A stretch of 64,000 bases of DNA from an uncultured Winogradskyella sp. (GTDB taxonomy: Bacteria; Bacteroidota; Bacteroidia; Flavobacteriales; Flavobacteriaceae): assembly GCF_947498345.1 (NCBI RefSeq), contig NZ_CANMJY010000005.1, forward strand, positions 161,168 through 225,167, read 5' to 3'. Under the pieces are notes generated by a model that saw only the letters and a program-made list of their open reading frames with translations, was not told the DNA's origin and did not search any database. The position numbers were made by a program, and so were the translations under genes. Below are positions 33,684-44,800 of the stretch, one piece after another. Each line of letters starts with the position of its first letter. The first letter of the stretch is position 1.

Positions 33684-35855
33684 TTAATTAATAAGCATCT
33701 TAAAAGATCTTGATCCTTCTGAGTTACTAAGCTTTAAAATGTATATACCTTTACCTATAACATAAGTTGATAGTCTGTTTCTATAATTATTTGTGTCTAA
33801 ATCTTTATCTATAACCCGTCTGCCATTGATATCATATAATTCTGCCTGAGTGTTGTTTTTTAGCTGACCTCTTATGCTTATTGTATTAGTATGCTTTAGA
33901 TAATGAACATTCAAGTTGTTCAATTCTGATGTTACGCTTGATAATGTGCTGTTAGAAAACTCTATGAAAAAACGCCCTGTACCACTTAGGTCTTCCACTG
34001 CTGTAAATACATAATCCGTAGTATTTAATGCTGTGGATGTATTTGTAAGGGTATCTATCAAGTATACCTCCACTCCACTTGGAAGATTTAAAACATCAAT
34101 ACCTATGGTTAACTGTTCACCTGCATTAGCATTAAGTCCTAGTGGAACCATACCATCAGACAGAAACTCTATAGGCAAGGATTGAATCGCTAAATCTACA
34201 CCTTGGTTATCCTCTACCAAATGCGAATAGATAGCAAAAGTATCTGCTTCACCTCCAAATACACCTGCATCATATCCCAAATCCAAACCTCTGGTTGAAC
34301 TAGCATTGAAATAAAAATTGGTACTATAGCTTGTACTACTAGTACTAAGCGCTAAGCTAAAATGATGATTAACATTTACATCACGACCAGCAATAAAATC
34401 ATCAGTATTTCCATGGCGTCTCATATTTGGTGTAAACTCTACTGAAGCATCACTATCTACAGCAACAAAGAAAGCCTGACCTGGTGTAATAATGGTATTA
34501 GCATCTGTGGTGTTTAAATTATAGATCACCCAACCATCTGACGCATCACCATCATAACCATAGATCCCAACATTAGTAGCATCCAATACCGTTGTATTGT
34601 TATTTAAAAAGTTCTGAACATTTAAATACGAGGGATAGGGATTACCTACCAGATTCCATTGACTATAGGCTGGACCTGAGTTAAATACCGATTGATTTAC
34701 CATGCCTTGGTTAATGGTACCCTCAAAACGTAATGTACTGTTATCTGTTGTTGCGGCTCTATAGCCAACACCTGAAGTTAATGTTGCAGTTTCTGTATTA
34801 CTGTAGGTTTGGTATGTCCCTGAGGTCTTATCAAATGGACCAAACAAATACAAGGTGTTACCTGCATTGGAAACCATATTACCGTTGTTGGCTATAAAGT
34901 CTGTAAAGCTCTGCCCTGTCACTGGTGGTGTAATTAGATCATTACCACCTGATGATGCCGTCTGATTCACATGATGATCGTAGATAATACTTCCTGTTAT
35001 GCTGCCATCAGAGATCAAGCTTGCATAGCTTGTTGAACTGGATTCTAAGCTTAGTCCTGAAACGGTTTCTAAAGTTACACCTGTATTTACGCTCAGCCCA
35101 GCCCCTGCTCTTACTACAACATTGTCAGCAATAGTGTTTGCTAATATGGAAGCAGTTCCTGAGATAATCTCTATGCTACTTGTTGATGTAGACTGTCCAC
35201 TAGGATCTGAGGGTGTCCAGCCATTATTATATATGTAATTACTACTCAATGCTGCACCTGAACAATCATAGGTATCATTAACTAACTGTATACCTGGACT
35301 ATTAGTACAGTCTACTGAACCTGTTCCTCCACATGCTGTGATAAATTGATCCTGAAACAAGCCGTCATCATAATAAAAGCAGACCTCTGGTAATTCGTTG
35401 ACATCTGTATATTTTATTTTAATATGCAACAATACCTTTGGTGTGGTCGTAGTTAAAATGGCCCCTTGTGAAGAAAGTACTCCCAACGGTGCATTTTGTT
35501 GAAAGGACAAGGACACCCTTGAAGCAGTATTGTTTTGCTCTACAAAATCTGAATATCCCGCTACAAATCCACCAAAGAATGTTTGTTCTAAAATAGACCC
35601 AACTGGCCGTCCATACTCAAAAACTGTGGTATTAGCAATATTTTCACCAAAAGCATCTGTGTTATATTCAATATATAATTGACCAGAGCCCACATAGAAG
35701 TCCACGGTAGATGCAATCATAACATCGGCCTCATAGTAATCATCCACACCATCATTGGTAATCTGCGCATTGGCAAAGGTGAAGGTAATGTCTTGAGCAT
35801 AAAGCGTATTTAAACTCAATAGGCTTATAAATAATGTATATATAAACGATTTCAT
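33684..35855 (-). CDS. T9SS surface protein with N-terminal cohesin-like domain (partner 1)
   Basis: A 723-aa secreted protein. After the signal peptide (SLLSLNTLYAQ) comes a domain (about 21-200) that recurs in both giant proteins and in the protein at 49225: DGVDDYYEADVMI, FYVGSGQLYIEYNTDAFG, RVSLSFQQNAPLG, LLHIKIKYTDV, then a Cys-containing tail (FITACGGTGSVDC, NDTYDCSGA). Its order of strands suggests a cohesin-type beta-sandwich. Residues about 210-300 carry short beta repeats of helix type (SILANTIADNVVVRAGAGL); the rest is a surface domain with SGGNDLITPPVTGQSFTDF and NLVGNPYPSYLN, common in T9SS proteins. The C-terminus is a T9SS sorting domain (AELYDINGRRVIDKD, KGIYILKLSN). It follows giant 1 by 34 bases, without a terminator between. 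Confidence 0.85.
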   Translation of the reverse strand: MKSFIYTLFISLLSLNTLYAQDITFTFANAQITNDGVDDYYEADVMIASTVDFYVGSGQLYIEYNTDAFGENIANTTVFEYGRPVGSILEQTFFGGFVAGYSDFVEQNNTASRVSLSFQQNAPLGVLSSQGAILTTTTPKVLLHIKIKYTDVNELPEVCFYYDDGLFQDQFITACGGTGSVDCTNSPGIQLVNDTYDCSGAALSSNYIYNNGWTPSDPSGQSTSTSSIEIISGTASILANTIADNVVVRAGAGLSVNTGVTLETVSGLSLESSSTSYASLISDGSITGSIIYDHHVNQTASSGGNDLITPPVTGQSFTDFIANNGNMVSNAGNTLYLFGPFDKTSGTYQTYSNTETATLTSGVGYRAATTDNSTLRFEGTINQGMVNQSVFNSGPAYSQWNLVGNPYPSYLNVQNFLNNNTTVLDATNVGIYGYDGDASDGWVIYNLNTTDANTIITPGQAFFVAVDSDASVEFTPNMRRHGNTDDFIAGRDVNVNHHFSLALSTSSTSYSTNFYFNASSTRGLDLGYDAGVFGGEADTFAIYSHLVEDNQGVDLAIQSLPIEFLSDGMVPLGLNANAGEQLTIGIDVLNLPSGVEVYLIDTLTNTSTALNTTDYVFTAVEDLSGTGRFFIEFSNSTLSSVTSELNNLNVHYLKHTNTISIRGQLKNNTQAELYDINGRRVIDKDLDTNNYRNRLSTYVIGKGIYILKLSNSEGSRSFKMLIN

Positions 35856-35889
35856 GTTTTCTTGAATGTTTTAAAAGGGGTTAATTGAT

Positions 35890-38800
35890 CTAGCGCTCTT
35901 TTTTAATTAAGCGCTTAATGATTGTACTATGACCTGTACTTATCTCTATAATGTATATACCATCTTCATAACGACTCATATCTATAGCCTGATCCTCTAA
36001 ATAATTTTGCTTCATAATTAGCCTGCCGTTGATATCATAAACCTTGAGCATACTCAATGCCTTTAGTCCTTTTAACTTAAAGCTCCTACTTGCAGGATTA
36101 GGATATAGCACTATGGCATCTTCTTCATAAGCTATCGTACTTAATGTATCTACACCTGCATCTGAACAGTCATATGTATCATTGGTTATTTGTTCCCCAG
36201 GCTCACCTATACAATCTACTGAAGATGAACCTCCACATGCCGTAATAAATTGATCCTGAAACAGACCATCGTCATAGAAAAAGCAAACATTTGCATCCTG
36301 ACTTACATCACTATACTTTATTTTGATATGCAATAGCATATTTGGTGTGTCTGTGATTTGAATTACTGGCTCTGTTTGCAATACAGATAATGTAGCATTC
36401 TGTTGAAAGGACAAGGACACCCTTGAGCTTGTATTATCCTGCTCTACAAAATCTGAATAACCCGATACAAATCCACCAAAGAAAGTCTGACCTAATATAG
36501 ATCCATCTGGACGTCCATAATCTAAAGCACCAGTGCCTGAAATATTTTCACCAAAAGCTGCTGTATTATATTCAATATATATCTGACCAGAGCCCACATA
36601 AAAATCCTCTGTGCTTTCTATCATAATATCCGCCTCATAATAATCATCAACACCATCATTGGTAATCTGCGCATTGGCAAAAGAAAGGGTCATATCTGGC
36701 GCGAATTGATTGCTAAATAGTGCTAGCTCTGGTCTCGAGAATTGTTGACCTACTCCAATGTTTGGAATCAATATTAAGTTAATGTCTGTGTTCTGAACCT
36801 GAGAATTAACATCCATATCAGCAAGGTTATAATCTGAACTACCGATCTGCTGTATCGCAGCATTGGCATCAGTATTTTGTATTTGCCCATCGGGATTATA
36901 ATCCCCAGTATACATTCCATATTTACCATTAGCAAGAGCTACAACAGCATTAACACCGCCTTCTACATTGCTAAGATTTGAAGCTAGATCTACAATTGTA
37001 ATAATTGTACTTAAAGCTACCATAGAAGCACTTATTATACCTACATGATTACGATGGTTAATTGATACATAGTAACTGTCCGCCGACTGATTAAAAGATA
37101 ATGGTGATACGCCATCAATTCCTACAACATCACCATCACGTTGTAACAGTGCCGATTGGCTATCCATGACTATACTGCTATCATCTTTATCTCTGAGTTC
37201 TACCCATACCCAATCAACGATAGCATCAACTCCACTAATTGCGAATACCGATGCATCTGCTACTAATCCATCACTATAAGGTGAAGTAAATGGTATTAAA
37301 TTGTTTAGTCTTAAATCATCGCGCATTAAAGTTTCTTCGCCTGTATTTGGATTTATTGAAGCACCCTGCAAATATACTTTTGGACTAAACACAATGGTGC
37401 TAGGACAGTCTAGACCACCATCGGTAAAATTGGTCCAACCATAAGTGTCTATAAGTTCTTGACGTGCACTTTCTGCTAAACAATAGGTTGAATTACCACC
37501 ACTGAATGAGATCAAATTTGTAGGTATATCATCTATACCGTCGCCAGGAACACCAGAACTATCGGTACTCCAACCAATAAGCAGAGCGTCGTAATTATCC
37601 TGTGAGAGTTGAGCGTCCACAAACATATTGATTATTACGGTTACACTACTTAGATCCCAAGAACCAAGGTCTTGATCAAATGAGGTAGCTCCATCAAACA
37701 TCTTATTCATATTCACTACACTACTCACATCCCAATTGTTTAAGGGCTGGTTAAATGAGGTAGCTCCTTGAAACATTACATTCATATACTCTGCACTACT
37801 CACATCCCAATTGTTTAAAGATTGGTTAAACGAGGTAGCTCCGGAAAACATACTTTCCATTACAGTTACATTACTTACATCCCAGTTATCTAATGGTTGA
37901 TCAAATGAAGTAGCATCTTTGAATGTGAACCACATATTGGTGATGTTGGATACATCCCAATGATTGATATCAGCATTTAGGGAAGTACACCCCAAAAACG
38001 TCGCTAACAAGTTATTTGCATTAGACAAATTGGGAGCATCTGAAGCATTAATGTTTAGGTTGGAGCAATTCATAAAAGCAGTAAGCATACTAGTCCATGG
38101 GTTGGTGCCCCACTGTTCTATAGTGAGTATTTTATCCTTGTCACCAGGGTTATTGCCGAAGTCTATTTGTGGAAAGTTACCGCGAATAGCCACGGTGTAG
38201 GTGCCAGCCACCCCATAATCGTGTGTTATGCTTCCTGAAAAAATAACGTTTTCAGGATTGAATATCACCCCATCATAGGTCCAATCGACTTGATAATTAT
38301 AAGTCTCTCCTGAAGATGTAGGTATAGTAATAGACGTGTTATTACTAGCACCCGGATTATCAGTTTTCCATGTCATGACAAAATAATCACTACTATCACA
38401 GCTCATACCACCGTCAGTAAAATTGGTCCAGCCATAAGTGTCTATTAAATCTTGGCGTGCAACAGACCCTAAGCAATACATTGAATTTCCACCGCTAAAT
38501 AGGTCTAAATTGGTAGGTACATCATCTATACCATCACCGGGAACACCAGAACTATCCGTGCTCCAACCGATAAGCAAAGCATCGTAGTTTTCTTCTGAAA
38601 GTTCAGCTCCCGAAAACATAATGGCCATTTCCGTTACACTGCTGATGTCCCAATCGCCAAGGTTTTGATCAAAACTGGTAGCACCTTCAAAGACTGCATT
38701 CATTCTATTGACTCCACTTACATCCCAGGTACTGATATCTTGATTAAATGCTGTAGCATTTCTAAACATGGCGGTCATGTTTTCAACACTGGTCATATCC

Positions 38801-41800
38801 CAACTGGAAAGATCTTGATTGAATGCCGTTGCACCCAAAAACATAGAATTAGTGTTTAGTGCACTAGAGATATCCCAGCTTCCAATATCCTGATTAAAGG
38901 CTATGGCATCCCTAAACATACCACCTGTACGCTTTACATTGCTCACATCCCAATTACTTATATCTTGGTTAAAAAGTGTAGCGTTATTAAATAGTGCAAA
39001 CATGCTTTCAACACTGCTCACATCCCAATTACCTATGGGTGCATTAAATGAAGAACAAAGGTTAAACATTCTGGTCATATCTAAAACATTGGATAGGTCT
39101 GGTGTATCAATGCTTGGATTGACAATATTAAAGTTGGTACATCCCGTAAAAGCTCCCGCCATACTGGTCCATGGGCTGATACCCCATTGTTCTACGGTTA
39201 ACAGTTTTTCTGGATCACTTGAAGATTCAAAATAAATGCGCGGAAAAGTACCTCGTATCGCTACGGTGTAGGTGCCCGCTAGACCATAATCATGGGTAAT
39301 GTCTCCAGTAACATTTACATCTTCAGCATTGAAAAAAACACCGTCATAGGTCCAATCAACTTCATAATTATAACCTCCGCCGGTCGTTGGTATGGTGATT
39401 TGCGTATCACTTGAAGCTCCCGGATTGTCTGTTTTCCAAGTCATTATAAAATGCTGACTAGCACAGCCCAAACCACCGTCAGTAAAATTAGTCCAGCCAT
39501 AAGTGTCAATCAATTCTTGACGAGCATTTGCCCCATTACAATACGTTGAGCTTCCACCGCTAAACAGGTCTAAATTGGTAGGCACATCGTCTATACCATC
39601 ACCGGGAACACCAGAACTATCCGTGCTCCAACCAATAAGTAGAGCATCGTAGTTTTCTTCTGAAAGTTCAGCTCCCGAAAACATAATAGCCATTTCCGTT
39701 ACACTGCTGATGTCCCAATCGCCAAGGTTTTGATCAAAACCGGTAGCACCTTCAAAGACTGCATTCATTCTATTGACTCCACTTACATCCCAGGTACTGA
39801 TATCTTGATTAAATGCCGTAGCATTTCTGAACATGGCGGTCATGTTCTCAACACTGGTCATATCCCAACTGGAAAGATCTTGATTGAATGCCGTTGCACC
39901 CACAAACATAGAATTAGTGTTTAGTGCACTAGAGATATCCCAGCTTCCAATATCCTGATTAAAGGCTATGGCATCCCTAAACATACCACCCGTAGTCATT
40001 ACATTGCTCACATCCCAATTACTGATATCTTGATTAAAAAGTGTAGCTCTATCAAATAGTGCAGTCATGTCTTCAACACTACTCACATCCCAATTACCTA
40101 TGGGTGCATTAAATGAAGAACAAAGGCTAAACATTCCGGTCATATCAAAAACATTGGATAGGTCTGGTGTATCAATGCTTGGATTGACAATATTAAAGTT
40201 GGTACATCCCGTAAAAGCTCCAGCCATACTGGTCCATGGGCTGGTACCCCATTGTTCTACAGTCAATAGCTTTTCTGGATCACTTGAAGATTCAAAATAA
40301 ATGCGCGGAAAAGTACCTCGTATCGCTACGGTGTAGGTGCCCGCTAGACCATAATCATGAGTAATGTCTCCAGTAACATTTACATCTTCAGCATTGAAAG
40401 CAACACCATCATAGGTCCAATCGACTTGATAAGTATAAGTCTCTCCTGAAAATGTGGGTATGGTAATAGAGCGATCGTTACTTGCTCCAGGATTATCTGT
40501 TTTCCAAGTCATCACAAAATAATCCGTTGGGCAATCCACACCGCCATCATTAAAGTTCGTCCATCCATAGGTATCTATCAATGTTTGACGAGCGCTAGCC
40601 CCATCACAATAGGTTGAACTTCCTCCATTGAAAAGGTCTATATTTGTGGGTACATCATCAATACCATCTCCGGGAACTCCACTAGTATCTGTTGCCCAGC
40701 CTATTAATGTATTGTCATAATTCTCTCTAGAAAGTTTTACACCTTCAAACATAACAGCCATTTGAGTTACGCTACTTAGATCCCAATCACTAAGATTCTG
40801 ATCAAAACTGGTAGCAAAATCAAAGACTCCATCCATACTAATTACACTGCTTACATCCCAGTTACTAATATCCTGATTAAATGCTGGAGCATTTCTAAAT
40901 AAAGCAGTCATCTTCTCTACATTACTTACATCCCAATTACCTATAGCCCCATTAAATGATGAACAATACTGGAACATCGCTATCATTTCTGTAACATTAG
41001 ATAGGTTTGGAGTATCTATCGTAGGGTTGGTGATATTAAAATTGCTACATCCGAAGAAGGCTTCATTCATACTGGTCCATGGATTCGCTCCCCATTGCTC
41101 CACGGTGAGTAGTTTTTTGGGGTCATCTGAAAATCGAAAACGAATTCTTGGAAACACCCCTCTAATGGCTACCGTATAGGTACCCTCTACATCATATTGG
41201 TAGGTGATATCGCCTGTAACATTGGTGCTCTCTGCATTAAAGGTTACCCCATCATAGGTCCAATCTACATCGTAGTTATATGTTTCTCCTAAAAATGTGG
41301 GTATGGTAATAGAGTGATCGTTACTTGCTCCAGGATTATCTGTTTTCCAAGTCATCAAAAAATAATCCGTTGGGCAGTCCACACCACCATCACTAAAGTT
41401 CGTCCATCCATAGGTATCTATCAATGTTTGACGAGCGCTAGCCCCATCACAATAGGTTGAACTTCCTCCATTGAAAAGGTCTATATTTGTAGGTACATCA
41501 TCAATACCATCTCCGGGAACTCCACTAGTATCTGTTGACCAACCTATTAATGTATTGTCATAATTCTCTCTAGAAAGTTTTACGCCTAGAAATACGATAG
41601 CCATTTCGGTGACACTACTTAGATCCCAGTTACCAAGGTTCTGATCAAAACTGGTAGCTCCATCAAAGACCGCATTCATTCTAGTTACACTACTCACATC
41701 CCAGTTACTAATATCCTGATTAAATGCTGTGGCATCTCTGAATAAATCACTCATACCTCTTACACTGCTTACATCCCAATTACCAATATCTTGATTAAAA

Positions 41801-44800
41801 GCTATGGCCTGACTAAACATGCTTTCCATACTGGTTACTCTGCTAACATCCCAACTACCAATATCCTGGTTAAAAGCAACTGCTTCTCTAAACATATTCC
41901 CCATGTCCCTTACACTGCTAACATCCCAACTATCAATATCCTGATTAAACGCTTCTGCTCTATAGAACATAAGTGACATTGAGGTAGCATTACTCACATC
42001 CCAATTACCTATAGCCCCATTAAACGATGAACAATCTATGAACATCCGTGTCATACTTGTAACATTAGACAGGTCTGGGGTATCGATCGTAGGATTGGTG
42101 ATATTAAAATTACGACACCCTGCAAAGGCCCAAGCCATACTAGTCCATTCTTGGGTACCCCATTGCTCTACAGTTAGTAACTTTTCTGGGTCGTCAGAGT
42201 CTCGAAAATAAATTCTTGGAAACGTTCCTCGAATGGCAACCGTATAGGTACCTGCCACACCATAATCGTGGGTGATATCGCCGGTAACATTAATGTCTTC
42301 TGCATTAAATGTTACACCATCATAGGTCCAATCCACGTCATACGCATAGGTTTCTCCTGAAAATGTGGGTATGGTGATAGATGAGCTGTTACTTACTCCT
42401 GGATTATTTGTTTTCCAAGTGGTAACAAAATGCGCATTAACACAGTCATAACCACCATCAATGAAGTTGGTCCACCCATAGGTGTCTATTAATTCTTGAC
42501 GTGCATTTTCACCAGTGCAATACACAGAATTCCCACCACTAAACAGGTCTAAATTTGTAGGAACATCATCAACACCATCCCCTGGGACTCCACTAGAATC
42601 TGTTGACCAGCCTATTAATGTATTATCATAATTGTCTCTAGAAAGTTCTGCTCCGTCAAACATGAAAGCTATTTCGGTTAGGCTACTTATATCCCAGTTT
42701 CCAAGATTTTGGTCAAAACTTGTAGCGCCATTAAATACTGTATTCATTCTATTGACACCACTCACATCCCAATTACTGATATCTTGATTAAATGCTGTAG
42801 CATTACTAAACATTGCAGTCATATTTTCTACACTGGTTACATCCCAAGAAGAAAGACTTTGATTAAACGCTATGGCACCAGTAAACATATTACTCAAGTC
42901 TTCAACATTAGAGACATCCCAATTATCAATATCCTGATTAAAAATCATCGTTCTAGCAAACATACCTTTCATAGTATTTACAGAGCTCACATTCCAATTG
43001 CTAATATCTTGATTAAAGGCACCTGTATCGCTAAACATACCTGCCATGGATAACACATTACTCACATCCCAATCACCAATATCTTGATTAAAAATCGTGG
43101 CTAGCGCAAACACCTCTTGCATATTATCGACATTACTCACGTCCCAATTACCTATAGGTGCATTAAACGATGAACAATCTTTGAACATCCTAAACATATC
43201 CTTAACATTAGATAAGTCTGGGGTGTCAATTGTAGGGTTAATGATGTTAAAATTACTACAACCAGTAAAAGCCCCACCCATACTGGTCCATTCTTGGGTT
43301 CCCCATTGTTCTACAGCCAATAGTTTTTGTGCGTCATTAGAGGATTCAAAATAAATTCTAGGAAAGTTACCACGTATAGCAACAGTATAAGTACCAGCCA
43401 CACCATAATCATGAGTGATGTTTCCTGTAACATTAGTATCGTCAGGATTAAAATCAGCTCCTTCATAGGTCCAGTCAACGTCATAATCATAGGTTTCTCC
43501 TAAAAATGTTGGGATTGTTATAGAGGAATCGTTACTGCCTCCTGGATTATCTGTTTTAAAAGTGATTACAAAATAATCTTCCGAAAAACACGCTTCACCA
43601 GCATCAGTAATCGTCCAATTATGTGTATCAATGAGTTCTTGTCTGGGTGTATTAGCATCGCAATAGACGCTGGTTCCTCCATGAAAGAACATATTCTGCG
43701 GAATGTCATCAATACCATCTCCGGCGACTCCGCTAGCATCTGTAGCCCAACCCACTAAAGTACTGTCGTAATTCTCTAGGGATAACTCACAGCCAAACAA
43801 CAGGCCAGAAATGGACAATACACTACTCAAATCCCAGTTGCCAAGGTCTTGGTCAAACCTCGTGGCACCACTAAACATATTAGACATGGTCAAAACCTTT
43901 GAAACGTCCCAATTGGATAGTGGTTGATTAAAGGCTGTTGCGTCGGCGAACATTAAGTTCAGATTGGTAACATTACCAATATCCCAATGGTTGATATCGG
44001 CATTTAGCAATGTACAAGACGAGAACATAAAGGCCATATCCTCTACATTAGATAAATCTGGTGCATCGGTGGCATTGATATTTAAATTGATGCAATCACT
44101 AAATGATGAATTCATAGAACTCCATGATAAGTTACCCCATTGTTCGATGCTCATTAATTTTTGTTTATCGTTTGTGGATTGCCAAAAAACTCGTGGAAAC
44201 GTACCGCGTATGGCCACAGTATACGTCCCCGCCACACTATAATCATGGGTTATGTTTCCAGTGACATTTATATCTTCGGCATTGAAGGAAACGCCATCGT
44301 AGGTCCAATCCACCTCAAAGTCATAAGTTTCTGCCGAAAGGGCTTGAATCGTAATAGAGGTGTTATTGCTTCCGCCTGGATTGTCCGTTTTCCAAGTCGT
44401 GATAAAAAAATCACTACTAGCACAGGTTAAACCACCGTCAGTAAAATTGGTCCAGCCATAAGTGTCTATTAAATCTTGGCGTGCAGCAGACCCTAAGCAA
44501 TACGTTGAGTTTCCACCGCTAAATTGGTCTAAATTTGTGGGCACATCGTCTATACCATCATCAGCAACACCACTACCATCTGTGCTCCAACCGATAAGCA
44601 GGGCATCGTAGTTTTCTACAGAAAGTTCTGCCCCAGACAAAAAACCTCCTAATGAAATGCAACTGCTAAAATCCCAATTGCTCAAGTCTTGGTCATAACT
44701 CGTAGCGTTGATAAACATTTGTCCCATGTCTTGTACATTAGACATATCCCAATTATCAAGTGGTTGGTTATAGTTAGTTGCATTAATAAAAGCCCTGTGC

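Noticed and set aside
37964..44430. Several plus-strand open frames of 60-114 codons inside giant 1
   Set aside because: They are antisense shadows of the repeat codons; their products look alike only because the repeats do.
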